From NCBI GenBank assembly GCA_025716855.1, contig JAIXMQ010000017.1, positions 310,001 to 374,000 on the forward strand: a stretch of 64,000 nucleotides of DNA. Reading direction: 5' to 3'. The position numbers and the translations under genes are program-made. The notes under the pieces are model-generated. The model was not told the DNA's origin and searched no databases. It saw only the letters and a list, made by a program, of their open reading frames with translations. The DNA is from Pilaira anomala (Eukaryota > Mucoromycota > Mucoromycetes > Mucorales > Mucoraceae). Below, piece by piece: positions 43,587-56,657 of this stretch (positions within the stretch are counted from its first letter, which is position 1; every line of letters starts with the position of its first letter).

Positions 43587-45747
43587 TTATTTCTTCTTCT
43601 TTGCAGTTTTATCGATTGTATCTATAAATCTTTTAGGAACTCCTTTACTGAGCATTAGCTCGGTGATATTCTTAATTTGAGGTCCTTGTACCATAATTTC
43701 GTATAATGGGTTTTTAGGACTAACACCTTGAATCGTATTATCTATATTTTATAAAGTTTATATTAGTACATTAATCAATATCGCGTAATTAAAAGGACAT
43801 ACAAGTAGCACTGCTTGCACACAATTTTGTGAGTTCCTTAGATAATTCTTCTACATCTAATCCAAATCCTTCGACGCCAGTTACTTTAGTAATCGTCTTT
43901 CTACCTTGTCTTATTTCTTGAGTAATTTCTACGGGTTTGGGTTGTCCCTTACGAAGAACTGCTTCTTTACCAGGAAGTTTAATTGTATGGAAAGGTTGCA
44001 TTTTCGAGCAGATTCTATAAAAGTTAATGTATTAATATGCGCATGCTGTTATAGTAAATATCTTATTATTACCTGTGTAAAATTTGATCACGAGTCAATT
44101 GATTAACTGAATTATATTCTTGTTTTGTCAAAGTCGCATCACACATGACTGGATCAATCTTAATCATCCTGTAGAGAAAAAAAAACGTATTAGAAAAAAT
44201 GTAATACCTAACTAATATACATACTTTTGATTTTCAGGGTTAACCAAGTCGTGTAATTTAATATAATCAGCAATAGCAGCACGTAATTCGGGAATAGTGT
44301 ATAATGCATCTGTATCATGTTTGGCCTCTGCAAAAAACTTGACAAGAGATGTTCCAAGTGGTTTAAAAATTTCCTGAATTTCAGCTTGTTCTTGTTGTTT
44401 TTGTTGCGATGAAGGTTTACTCACTTGTTTTGCAGCCTCTTTACTAGGTTGAACAGTTGCAGATTCCATTGTTTTAAATTTATGCAAACCTTGTAAGTTA
44501 GGATGTGACCAATTGACAGATATAACCATGGTTTCACCACGCTGCTCTTTTGTCTTTAACACGCCTGCTTTATCCATTGCTTTTAAAAATTTCTGTAATT
44601 TTTTCCAGCTAGATTTTTTAATATCTATTTCTGTACCCACATCTAATGGTCTACAGGGCATGATGTACGCAGAATAAAGTGATGATGCTGATAGCGGTAA
44701 TACATTTGACTCGTTTCCTTCTTTAATTTTATATACAAGTGCTTGAAATAATGATTTTTTAAGCCATTCATCAATTTCTATATGTATTATATATCAATTA
44801 ATCAGTATAATAAGTAGTGCTTTGTATCTTATCCTACCATTTGTCGATAATTGTTTTGCTTTCGTTTCGACTTTTTGTTCGACCGTTTTTTTCTCTTGAG
44901 GTACTGGTGTCTGATCTTTACTACCCGTTTCTATCTTCTCCTCCTCCTTCTCTTCTTCCTCTTCTTCATACTCATCGTCTGAAATATTTTGAAGCTCTGG
45001 TGGTTCTGATTTATCACCCATACTCCATAAATAATCCTCGTAAACATGAATAATATGTACAGCTTTTCCTTTCATTCCAGATCGTGGCTTAATCTCTGAT
45101 GTAGGTACTGTCATTGTACCAACTGCCAGTGGATATCTAAAATATCCAAAATTATTTATTTTTCTTTTGCTGTGTCCGAACCGAATAGAATACTTACGAA
45201 TATCCTTTGATAGTAATTGCTACCAAATCTCCTGTGTTTAAATTGGGCAACACACCTTCAGGACCAAGTACTAAACCAGGGATCATAAGATCTAATTCAG
45301 TGTTATTATTTGTTCATGATATTATTTTGCTTCAGATTTCCATAATATACCTGCTCCATCTATTAATTTTTGTACCACAGGTCCCCAAGTGTAGAGTTTT
45401 GGTAACATATTAGGATACTGCCACATGGTGTAGACTACGAAATTATGTATTAAAGGCATATTCTAGCAATAAAAAAATGGCTATATACCAGTTGGAATAG
45501 GTGGTAGATTCTCTAAAGAAATCCATACTGTCTGTTTCTTGGACATATAAACAGTTCCAGAAACACCACTATGCGCAATGAACTTAGCAGAGCGAAGATC
45601 GTCAGGCATAAGGTGCGACGCGTCTTCAGCGGAGCAAAGTTCTTTCAAGCTAGGATATGCTTCATATGCTTCTGTTTGGAATCTTCTTCGGTCCGAAGAT
45701 CTCAAAGGACTGAAAGATTTTAAATTAGCAAAAGGTTTTTTAAACAT
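43587..45747 (-). CDS. TMA64: Translation initiation factor eIF2D (ligatin, Tma64)
   Basis: Promotes tRNA delivery and release and 40S recycling after termination. Eight exons (45489-45747, 45351-45434, 45198-45291, 44838-45136, 44225-44777, 44073-44168, 43803-44014, 43587-43741) sum to 1752 nt, 583 residues. Domain order: N-terminal DUF1947-like region (MFKKPFANLKSFSP), PUA domain (IPTVVYTMWQYPNMLPKL, GADLMIPGLVLGPEG, GDLVAITIKGYSYPLAVG), an acidic linker (EYEEEEEEKEEEK), an SWIB/MDM2-like region (about residues 350-430, MPCRPLDVGTEIDIKKSSWK), and a C-terminal SUI1 domain (QGRKTITKVTGVEGFGLD, GVPKRFIDTIDKT). This order matches eIF2D rather than the DENR/MCT-1 pair. Confidence 0.93.
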
Positions 45748-46507
45748 GCTGTTTTTGTAAGAGTTTCTTTTTGTTAATAACAAGACAGAGTTTCGTTTTT
45801 TTTTAGCGTGCAACTAAGAGGAAGAATAAAATAATTTCCACCGGAATAGTGCAGTAACTGCCCAATAAGATTTCTTAGCATTTTTAGTAAGAAAATTTTT
45901 ACTCTCTATCTTCTCTTTTCTTTACTCTTCTCGTGCTATATAGACTCACCCTTGGTAGTTTTTCCTCAAGAGCTTCCGTCTCAAACCAATGTTTAAGAAT
46001 AATAATCCGAAAAGATACCATAATGCGACTATGCATATTCTTACATGAGGGAGGATCCATTTTGTTTGGTGGGTGACAGGTTGAAATATTGGACATGTTT
46101 CAATATATTTCAGCCTTGTAATTAAGTCAAGCTGGCCGTTATAAAAAATGTGCCTGATGCTGCTCTTCTGGATGACCAATCAAGAACGCAATTAAAAGAT
46201 TTTCTTTTAAGTTACTCATGAATCGTTTACATAAAACTATCAGAAGCATAAATAATAATAAAATCCTTTTCACTTTTGAGTCTGATTACTTTTTACCTTG
46301 TACCCTTTTACATATTATTTCTATTTCGTACCGCTTTCTATTTTATGGCTTGGAAACTTAATAACCTCCCGGTCAGGAAGTCTAAATTCACACTTTCAAT
46401 CAATATACTATATTAATCAAGTATGCTTACAAAGTTGACTATATATCATTTTTTCAGAAAAAAAAGGGGCAAAATTGATCACCAAATAAATTATAGATGA
46501 AAAGAAA
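45748..46507. other. Intergenic, no convincing gene
   Basis: Between eIF2D (upstream side) and the 3' end of the subtilase. Two overlapping minus-strand frames at 45899-46179 are 65-77 codons long; one reads as a hydrophobic segment (ICIVALWYLFGLLFLN), but neither has supporting features. Confidence 0.4.
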
Positions 46508-49485
46508 TTATTTTACTATTATAGGCCCTATGATAAATGATTCCCAATCATGTTCATTTTTCATTTCGCCAAACTGCTTCAATGCACTAATCTTGATACT
46601 GTAATTACCAGCTGTTATTGGCATGTAGAGATCTGGTGGGATTTCTGGTACAGTTTCTTCAGAATAGTCTAAAATATTATAGGGAAGCGACGTAATATAA
46701 TGGCCGCTCCAAGTTGCAGGAGACCTACGGTTTCTAACACCAAAAATATCACGTTGAAGATACGTCAAAGGAGGAAAAGCATAACCTAAAATGTCTCGGG
46801 TATTATTATTTTTGTTCAATAACAATTCTCCTTTTACCACTAATGTAGGCGAAAAGAGTCTAAAACGAATAAAGAGATATTCCTCTCGTGGTGATTCCAA
46901 ATTAAAAGCAATTGATTCATAAGCATTGTATGTTGTATTGGTTACATTATTAAAAACGATAAAATAGCTCTCATCAAGCACAGGCAAATCTCTTTGGCTA
47001 CCTACAACTCCAAAATAAGGAACATGTAAATCTTTTGTGGTATTGTCTAAGGACTGGAATTGAATAAAACCGCCGTACATAACATGTTCTAAAGGATCTG
47101 TATTAGGAGGGTTTACAGAGACTTGCACTATTTGGCTTTGACCTGGAAGTAAAACTAGTTGATTCATAGAAAATTCAATCTTTGCATAATTGAATGTTCT
47201 CGAAACAGACCCTGGGCGTGCATACCCAAATAGGGATGGATACAAAGGCGATAGAGATACTGAAGCGTTATTGAAGATACGATAAGATACACTTTTTGTG
47301 CCATAGTTTTTTACTGTCAAGTTCTGACTCTTGTAATCTATGGTAAATGTATCGTTAAAACTAATCTGAGATGGTGTAATATGAGTGGTTTCTATAATGG
47401 TATCATAAACTTTATTTGTACAAAAAAAAAAATATATGTTAGTCTATAACATAAAGGTAAATGCGAACTCTCTCACTCTTTACCTTGAATAAGACCAGCG
47501 CCTTGTATAAGTGGACTGTCGAGGTGTCCACTAGTATTGTTATGAATACTTGTTTCAAATGCAAAATTTTGAAATTTTTCGTGAACCTTATTTCGACTTG
47601 TAGTATTTTTACCATGGTGTTCTAGATATAATGCAATTGATCCAGCTACATAAGGACACGCCATTGATGTTCCTTGTTTCATACCCCAATTCCCCAAATA
47701 TCGCGGTAAAGTTGAATATACTAACTGACCTACAGCAGCTATATTAGGTTTAAAGTCAAGTTCGGCAGTAGGTCCAATGCTTGTAAAATAAGAAGTGGTT
47801 GCCGCATATTTGCTTTTGAGTAGCATATCTTTACTTGTTGAAAATGACAAAAATATTTTTTCTCGTCTTTTAGAACTACATAATTTTGAGAGCATCAAAC
47901 CATCTTGCAAAAGAATTACTCCTACAGGAATAGTTCCATTCGGTAAACGAATAGTACTAGGTAGAGCATCTACATTGTCGTACAGTACTACTTCGATTGC
48001 GCCTTTTAAGATGAGATGAGATATTTTGGTTTCGATACTACATCCCCCTAGTCTAACGAGAGCAATCTTTCCTTGAACATTATTTGATATAAAGTCAGGC
48101 CGACAGGCATCATACACAAATGTATCTATACTCTCATATGATAAAGCTAAATAACCATCAAACATGTCCAAGTCAATACCACGAACAAGATTAAAGCCAA
48201 TTTGGGCTGGAATTCCTGAAGCAATAAAGAAACCATCAAAAGAAATATATTCATTATTAACTGAGGCTACTGAAAATGCTGAATCTACGTTTCCAGGTGT
48301 ACTAGTTGTAAATGCCCCTCTATTTCCAATATTACCTGCAGAAGTGACAACTATTTTGATAAAAACTATTACTATCTCTAACATTTTTTTTTTAAAAAAA
48401 AAAAAAATTACCACTGACTCCTCTAGCTGAAATCATTGAGATTATCCTTGATTGAATATTATGTGGGGCACTCCACGGTGAATCAGAGCCTATACTCATA
48501 CTGATAATATCTACACCGGCATCAAAAGCTTTTAGTAGAGCAGCTATAACCAAATCGTTCCGAGCTGATCCTTGACAGCTAAATATTCTCCACATACCAA
48601 GCTTTGCTCCCGGTGCAACACCTGTAAAATTCTTTAACTTTCGATTTAATATCTTTCCTTTTTTCCCTGAGATCGTAACAAAGATAACTCACATTTTTCT
48701 TATCATATCCAGCTATAATACCAGCAACATGAGTTCCGTGTCCTACAAGTGTATTAGATTTGATTCGTAAGAAGTAGAAAAAAAAAATACTGAACATTTG
48801 GTTTTTACCCGTTCCTATTGAGCCTTCTTTGCTACAATTATCAAGCGGATCATTATCTGGTACAAGTTTTGAATTTGGATCATTAGAGTTCCAGTCATCT
48901 CCTACAAAGTCATATCCTGCAACCACTTTAAATCCTGGACCAAATCCTCCTCCTAGTGCCGGGTGATAGTAATCAATACCTAAATAAAATATATAACTAA
49001 TAAGTATTGTTTATCAACAATCTATTTTTATTTATGTTACCTGAATCTATCAGACCTATAAATACACCTTGACCTGTTAATTTTAATTTTCTATGAACCT
49101 TATCAACCTGCGATAAACGATGTGGAGTTAGAAGACCAGCTTTTACTGAATTTAACTCATCCAACACTAGTGTTGAATCCTCACGATGAAGTATTTGAAT
49201 AGGCGAAATGGACTTCACATTCAAATGAGTATATAATAAAGATATCGAGAGTTCATCTTTCATTTCAATTGAAACAGCTTGTAGGAATTGATGTGAAATA
49301 ACTTGGTGAATTTCAACTACTGTGTGGAAAATATCGATAAATTCAGTTGTGGCATTAAGGTTTGTATCGTCAAGTTCCACAAAGTAATGGCTGTCGAGAA
49401 TTTTATGAAAACCGTCTGTGATAGACTGTACAAGCAAGAGCAACACTGCTAATATTGTAGCTTGTAAGCATAGTCTTATTATCAT
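46508..49485 (-). CDS. Secreted subtilisin-like serine protease (S8) with PA insert and Fn3-like C-terminal region
   Basis: Extracellular endopeptidase. Six exons (49041-49485, 48809-48979, 48693-48742, 48412-48631, 47484-48350, 46508-47409) sum to 2655 nt, 884 residues. Signal peptide MIIRLCLQATILAVLLLLVQS is followed by an inhibitor-like prodomain (HYFVELDD...). Catalytic triad: Asp in FIGLIDSGIDYYHPALGG (across intron 1), His in GHGTHVAGI, Ser in GTSMACPYVAG. The oxyanion Asn is in VTSAGNIGN. A protease-associated insert (GKIALVRLGGCSIETK) sits between His and Ser, followed by an Fn3-type domain as in C5a-peptidase-like subtilases. The acceptor before NFTGVAPGAK (48631) was chosen because it keeps frame and restores FTGVAP. 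Several N-glycosylation sequons (NNT, NVTNTT). Confidence 0.9.
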
Positions 49486-50402
49486 TATGGGACTTTAACT
49501 GACCAGAAATAGAACAAGAAAAAAAATGCTAATCGTTATATACACAGAATTTTAATAAATTGCATTTTTATATAACCAGATAGTTGGATCTATTTATCCC
49601 AAAAATAAAACAAGTTTTAACCGATGATAAATAAGCCCAAATCTTAATTTCTATTATGTTGATAGTCTGTATGAATGCAATAAATGCCATTTTGTATCTA
49701 TAAAGAAATTCTGGTCAACTTGTCAAATATATAAGAAATGATACATATACACCGGGTTCAATGCGTCCTTTCTTATAATTATTGTATAATTTACCTATGT
49801 AGATAATATACTTAATGATACAAAATGATATGATTAAAAATATATATCCGGAGGCTTGTCTTTTTAAAATAGATATGATTATGTACGTACTACGAGCTAT
49901 ACTTTTTGATTTTTTTCTGGTGCTCTTAATGAGGAATACCAAATAAATTGTATGTTACAATTATTTTATTAATAAGTCCTGTGCCAGACTCATGTTTGAT
50001 AATTGCTTAAATTAGGGATAGAATATATAAAAATTATTGGTATAGTAGTAGCACAATTTTGTTCGAAAATTAGCATGATGATAACTACATACGAATATTG
50101 GACCATTCTTATTATTTTATAATACAAATACAACAACTTTCATTTCCAAATATATATGCTATATTCTAGGTACATCATGAAGATAAATTAATGACCGTAG
50201 TTATTATAGTTAGCATATCTACCATATATCATCTTCTTAATCAAATAACTACTGTTGACGATTACTAAGTATTTGTTTATTAAATTTGAAGTGTTTCGAA
50301 AAAAAGGGTGGATATATGTCGTAAGGAGGGTGAATTTTTATATATGCAAATGGTAAAATAAGAGAAAGAATATGTATGTTTGTATTTATAAGGTAAAAAG
50401 AA
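49486..50402. other. Intergenic, no gene recognised
   Basis: AT-rich spacer holding the subtilase promoter and the 3' flank of the next minus-strand gene. The frame at 49715-49942 is short, Ile/Tyr/Lys-rich and unconvincing. Confidence 0.45.
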
Positions 50403-53358
50403 CTAGGAGAGTTTAATTGTTCTAATAGGATCCAATCGAAACTTGAGCTCCCTTAAACGAGTACTAGTTGGATTCCATTGTTCAAATAACGTTAATAATT
50501 TCCTTAGGTCATCTTTTAAGACCTCATCTGCCAAGATCAAAGGATCAGAACATATACCATGCATTGACCAAGGTAAATAAAATGGGTTTTGTTGTTGTTT
50601 TGCTAAAAACGGTTCCAATTTTGCTTCAATTTCTGTTATAGCTGATACCAACTGTGTCGAATCAGATGTTTTTCTTGAGCTTGAAGGTGGTGTTGGTCTC
50701 GCAGGAGGTGTCTGGTTTTTACTGGAAGGAAAGGCACGTATATATTTTCCAAATGGTGCTGTTTCAAATGTATATCTCACGGCTGTCATATAAACTTCTA
50801 ATTCTTCATAGATTGTGGAGTGACCACCTTCTAACGCGTAAAGACTTCCAGCTAAAACCTCGCTTAAATGGGTGAGTAAATCATAATCGGGTAACCCAGT
50901 ATTACGTAAACGTAATGCAAATAAAATCAAGTTAATCAAAAAGTCATCTTTGGAATAAATATGACCATCAATATAGATTGATCTTAAAATATTGGGGTGA
51001 TCTACAGAAGTAATTATTGCAGAATATAAAGGAACGACCTGATCTTGCATGGAACCTGTCAATACAACTTTGAGGCCAGATTTTAGGACATATGAAAGTG
51101 ACTGACGAAACTTGAGAGAGATTGGGCTATTCGAATCCATAAATTCAAACAATTCCCGTGCAGCATCAGCTTCAAAGTACTGAAAAGCAAGAAAGGTTAA
51201 AAAATACGATATCTATTAAATTATTAAGATTTGTAGCATACCTTTACAATGAGACTACCTTTTAGAGAAGGAAATGGACCATGGGAAATTCCGGCCATTG
51301 CTAATAAGCAAACTGATTGTCTTAAAATATGAATATGACCTCTTTCTAACAGCTTTTGAAGTAACATGATAGATACAGGAGTTCCTTGGGAATGTGTTGC
51401 CCATAATATAACATCTGCAGAAGAAACAGCTTCTAGCCAGGCAGAATTCTCCACCAATTTTGAATACAGTTGAATTACTCTATCTTCCACTTTTCCTTCA
51501 CCTTCTAAAGGTACCATTGTTATAGCGTCATTAGATAATGTGACTCCATGCTCTGTTTGAAAATAAAGTTTTACACCCGATGCCATCTGCTCACAAAATT
51601 TCAATGATGTACCAGTAGGTTCCCCAATCATACTACGAACAAGCTATTAGGAGTGAGAAAAGATAGATATTGAGAGAAAAAATACAAAAAAATAAAAGAA
51701 TAGAGGGAAAGAAGAGATAATTTAATGGGAGTATTAAATCTATTTACCTTCATAGGAAACCAACCATGTACACCTACTACAACGATTCGTTTATCTACTA
51801 TTGTCTTTGGGTCTAAAGATTTCATATCTTCTACAAAGTTAGAAAACTTTGCTCTCATACGTTTTGCAATCCAACTAGAAGTATCTTCGGGTTGATCAGG
51901 TAGTGGTTGAATTAATATAGAATTAATTGCTTCAATCGCTCTAGTGATGATATTAGTGTTGTTATTATTTATTGGTGTCACAATTTCGGGTATCTCGGCT
52001 AGTGTGAATTGTGACTCAAATGGAGGTAAAACTTCGTTTTTTTTTCGAAGATGAAACGAAGGATTAGAGGCTGATAATCTTAATGTTTGATTTGGTGTAG
52101 GCGATTTTATACCGTCAGATGTTGGCAATGAAGATGTTATTTTTAATTTGGCAGGGGTTTTTTGTTCTGGTGCAGAAACAGGTGAAGGTATGATCGTATC
52201 CTTTTTCACGTCATTTTGAACAGTGCTTTGTTTTGATGAATAAAAATAAGATGACCAAGAAGATTTTTCTTGCTTTATAGCTTCTGATGATGCTAAAACT
52301 GCCTCTGGTTGTTGTTGAGTATTTGCGGTTGCGATAATAGTAGCCTCTGTGGTAGTTGTAATTGTAGTTTCTGTTGTCACTGCAATTTCTTCTTGTTTTG
52401 TGATAATTTGTAATTTATGTTCTGTATTAGAATCTGTATTAAGTGAATCATTATTATCAGTTTCCGAGTAAGATGAAAATCCCATCCATGACCAGAATCC
52501 CCCTTTATTATCCTGTTGGATTGCACTACTTTTATTTTCACACGTGGACAATGTAGGAGATGTGATGGTTTCTTCTGGTTCAGTGTCATCTTTAATTTGT
52601 TGTTGTGGTTGTTGATTAATCAAAGTTTGCAGCTGATTTTTTTGATTATCGAAATATTCATTATCAAAAGAGGTAGTCGTTGTTGCAGGAGCATCATTGA
52701 TTTCTTCGTCATCATCGTCATCGTCTTCTACATCGGAGATAGCAGTAGGAGAGTAACATGGCATACGTTTAGTCAAACTTTCAATAGCTGCAGACCGAAT
52801 TGTCTCATGTTCTTCCTCTTGTTTGACGTAGTAAGCGTTTCCACTTGCCGATACACTTGTTGGAAACGTAGCTGCTGAAGCTTTTGGCGAATGAGCCATG
52901 CGGTGTAAAAGCGAATTAGACGAATTACTTGCTATTGAAGAAGGTGCTCGTTGTTTCTTTTGAATCACCATACTCTTTGGTAAACTGGAATGAGGAGTAA
53001 TTGTATCTGGCTTTTGGACAAAGGGTATTGGCTTTGGTTTTGTGCTGTTACTTTTTAGTGATGACATGGACGTTTTTTTTGCTAATTCAATTGTTAACGA
53101 TATCGAAGCAGATCGTAATGGTTCATTTAAAACGAATGATTCAGGTTCTGAATAGATTGAGGAATCGCTTCTATCTAAATTAAAGTTATTCACTACTTCT
53201 TCTACAATAACGTTAACAGAAGTTGATTTTACAGTGGGAGATACTTTTGATGTAATCATAGACTTTTCACCTTGTCCATTTTTCTGTATATACGTTATTG
53301 GTCTTTGTTGTTGTTGTTGTTGTTCTTTTTTCGTATCAAATCCAAACCAGCTAAACAT
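50403..53358 (-). CDS. Predicted alpha/beta-hydrolase (lipase-like) with long disordered N-terminus
   Basis: Three exons (51748-53358, 51242-51643, 50403-51179), each a multiple of three, give 929 residues. Residues 1-480 are low complexity: poly-Gln, Ser/Thr-rich, acidic DDDDDDEE, and TTTTTEAT-type runs. The hydrolase-like part starts with [26 protein letters not shown] (split as [14 protein letters not shown] and [11 protein letters not shown]). ILWATHSQGTPVS supplies a nucleophile-elbow-like HSQG. Strand-helix segments follow (KVVLTGSMQDQVVPLYSAI, IYIDGHIYS). The VGVHGWFP start and HSQG elbow are shared with uncharacterised fungal lipase-like proteins, to the best of my memory. Substrate unknown. 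No signal peptide, so cytosolic or membrane-associated. Confidence 0.75.
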
Positions 53359-55057
53359 TCAGTTCTGTTTTATTTTATTTTAAAATATGTATTATAAAGA
53401 ACAAAACCAAACAGGTTCAATGTTATGTGGTCTTTTAGAGAAAATTAAAAAAAAGGGGGTGATGGAGCATGTGATCTGATCAAGCCCTACCACTTCAGCG
53501 GTGTAGTTTGTTCATGACCCCATATAAAAAACATGTACGTGACATGAAATCATTCGTCTTGTTTGTCATTGGCGAACCTGACTCACTTATTTTATCCAAC
53601 AGTACGCATTTAGTAATTTCAACCCCTGAGTGAAATGTTTTTGTTTACGTGAGTCGTTAAAAAACAGAAGGAGGGGGATTAATACATACTGGTTTTAAAT
53701 ACCTAGAGTTACATTAACCATTGTTTCTAACGGTAAAGAAAAATAAGAGATATAAAAAAGATATGTTTTTTATTGATTTCTTCTAAGTACCCAGAGTCTT
53801 ATCAAACATTGTTGTCAAAGGCGAAGAAGAAGTGAAAAATAAAAAAAGTAACTAGTATGTACAAAGTAATTTTTATTTCGTCGGGTTCTTCTACATACAT
53901 ATAAAACAAACGTTATGAAAGGTCCACTATCTCTAGGGAATTTTCTCAAATTTGCACAAAGATATTATCTTCATTTTCGCTGCAAGGAGTGGTCAGTACG
54001 GTTAGAGCAACGAAAATGGTTTATGTGAAAGCTGGAAAATGCTGAATGTAAACAAATGTTTCTGCACTTTTTGTTTAACTTTTGCTTGTATTTTTTGACT
54101 TTCCTGCTGAAAAACACCTTTTCATTTTGGTCCGTCCCCTCCGTTTTCTATTTATAAGTAAAACGAAATGGTATTGTTGTATGCAAAAGTTTTTTTGTCA
54201 CCACCGAAAAATTGTATGGTTTTAATCTTTTTTTTTTTTTTTGAAGTTATTAAAAAAGGAATAACGAAAGGAAGAAGTAAATCCTAAATCCTAAAAAAAA
54301 AAAGGGGGGATAATTATTTAAATATTTTTTTTTTAAAAAGAAAACAGTCGGCATAGTTATTGAGTCCAATATGACCGTAACACCTTACCAAACAAGATAT
54401 ATCTATAAAGAAAGTAACTAACATACTAGAATGCCTTTTTAGGTACCTTAATTGAATATTAATCTAGATCCATAATAAATAAATTTAAAAAGTTTTTCGC
54501 TGTCTTTGATACAAACCAGACTTTTTTTTTTTGGGACAAGAGCTTAAAAATGGTGTTGGCTTTTTAGTTATGTAAATAATCGATTTAAAAAACGACGCTT
54601 GGGTCTTATTATTTTGAGTTTTACTGCTATCCTCTTTATTCTTTCCGTTAGTTTATACTTGACAAAACTATGTAAGAAATTCCTGTCTATAGCAGAAACA
54701 GAGATAAGGCGTTTACATCAGTTGCACTTTAAAATCGCCCACGTGTAGTATCTATTACACTCCCGCTAATCAAATTATTTTCATGTAAATAATTCCAAAT
54801 AATAGCAAAGAGACTACATCCAACCTTTTCACAATAATTATAACGATATCAAACAAGACGTTTTCTTCATAGAACTTAAAATAAAAGATGATATGGAATA
54901 TACTAATATTAATTGAATAGGTTTAGTTTTGTATTTCGTGATAATTAAATAAGTAGCGTCTTTAATCAATAATTTTTTTTTGATACAATGGAAACTTTTT
55001 TGAGCCAATGAAATGATCGGAAAGAAGGGAAAAAGTGTATTTTTAGGCAAAAATAAG
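53359..55057. other. Intergenic, degenerate direct repeat, no gene seen
   Basis: AT-rich. Two related stretches of about 60 bp at roughly 53700-53760 and 53788-53850 both read TACC(T/C)AGAGT...CATTGTT...AA(A/G)GAA and then A-rich sequence. This suggests a diverged tandem duplication. The open frame 54838-55272 (minus) overlaps the foldback repeat and is not called. Confidence 0.4.
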
Positions 55058-55770
55058 CCAGTCCCCCCCTTTGATTTTTTTCGAAAATGAGAAATGTGGA
55101 TACATCTTCGTATTAAAAAGGTTTTAAAGCTTGGCTTTTTAAGGATATATGTAGAATTTGACGCTCTTTTCAATGATGTAAAAAGAAAAGTAAAATAGTA
55201 ACAAATATCTATAGCTATTATGAAAAAACAATATACAGTTTTTGTTAGGGCAAGTATATTTTCTACATACAAAATAATAATTCTAAATCAATAAAAAGAT
55301 GCGCCTTTAAATTTCGCATCGATTGTATATTATATTGTATAATAGAATAGGTGAAATAAAAGACTTTAATTTGAAAAGAAAGAAATTTGGTCCCAAATCT
55401 CAATTTTTAGGTCCAAAAACAGGAAAAAAACCAAATCAGGATACAGACGTATTTTGTTAGACAATGTTATATTCCAAAGATGTAGAATTTAAAAACTAAG
55501 ATTTCTATGCATTTAGATTTATCATCTTGTATATAGAAAATATACATGCCCTAATAGAATCTGTTCTTTCTCGCAATGACTATTAAACTTTATAATTATG
55601 TTACTTTTATTCTTACATCATTCGAAAGAGCGTCAAATTCTACCTTAGACATCAATAAAAATCTAAACTTTAAAACCATTTAAATACAAAGATATATCTA
55701 CATTTCTAATTTTTATTTTTTTTAAGCTGTGAAAAAAATTCCATTTTTTAGAAAAATTTGCTAGTCCCCC
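55058..55770. repeat. Foldback repeat unit 1
   Basis: Imperfect palindrome. The left arm (about 55084-55262, containing GACGCTCTTTTCAATGATGTAA and TTTTTGTTAGGGCAAGTATA in pieces) is reverse-complementary to about 55532-55712 (TATACATGCCCTAATA, TTACATCATTCGAAAGAGCG). The unit begins with the head motif CAGTCCCCCCCTTTGATTTTTTC, given here as CAGTCCCCCCC at 55058-55070 then TTTGATTTTTTC. The same head recurs at the starts of units 2 and 3. No transposase frame. Confidence 0.8.
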
Positions 55771-56657
55771 CCTATGGATTTTTTCAAAAATCAGAAAGGT
55801 AGATGTATCTTTACATTAAAAAGAGTTTAACGCTTGTTCTTTTAACGGTAAATACAGAATTTTGCACTCTTTCGAATGATGTAAAAATCAAAATAAAATA
55901 ATTACAAATATTAATGGTTATTGTGATAAAACGGTTTACAGTTTTTGTTAGGGCAAGTATATTTTCTGTTTCCAATGATATAAATCAAATCATATAGAAA
56001 GATGCGCCTTCAAATTCTGCACTTTTTATATATCATATTGTTTAATGAAATAGCTGATTTAGAGGGACGTTATTTTGACAAGAAGGTATTTTTTGTCAAA
56101 ATTTTGATTTCTCGGACTAAAAAACGAGGTGTATATAGACCATGCTACATGCACTCTCCATTTGTAGTGCATGTAAGGAAAACAGTTTTTGTTAGAAAAA
56201 GTATATTTTTTACATATAAAAAAATATATCTTTATATATAATCATCTGCCCATCTAAATTTAAAATTTTTTGGATATAGTACTGTATAATATAATAGTTA
56301 ATATTGAAGGACTTTACTTTGACATGAAAGATTTCCAGGGCTTAAATTTGTGGTGTGTTTAGATACTGAAGTAGTGTGTGTAGTTAATATGAGGCGCACT
56401 TTTTAGTCACTCTTAAATTAACTAAGCACAGCCTAAATTTTAAGCCCTGGAAATCTATCATGTCAAAATAAAGTCCTTCAATATTAACTATTCTATTATA
56501 CAATACTATATCCAGAAAATTTTAAATTTAGATAAAAAGATATGGCCATACAAAGATGTATTTTTTTTATATGTAAAAAATATACTTTCTCTAACAAAAA
56601 CTGTTTTCCTTACATGCGCTATAAAGGGAGAGTGCATGTAGCGCGGTAAAAATCAGC
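55771..56657. repeat. Foldback repeat unit 2
   Basis: Starts with AGTCCCCCCCTATGGATTTT near 55771. Its first 380 bp parallel the left half of unit 1 (ACTCTTTCGAATGATGTAA, GTTAGGGCAAGTATATTTTC, AAAGATGCGCCTTCAAATTC). Inside it is a strong palindrome: about 56143-56365 pairs with 56420-56643. It carries GCATGTAAGGAAAACAGTTT on one arm and AAACTGTTTTCCTTACATGC on the other, with a short loop near 56390. Confidence 0.8.

Noticed and set aside
46017..46179. Hydrophobic minus-strand frame resembling a membrane segment
   Set aside because: No start context, no homologous feature, and it overlaps another equally weak frame; not supported as a gene.
54838..55272. 144-codon minus-strand open frame
   Set aside because: It overlaps the left arm of foldback repeat unit 1, is composed of Lys/Ile/Phe-rich AT-driven codons, and related frames in units 2 and 3 are broken. 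Most likely a by-product of the repeat.
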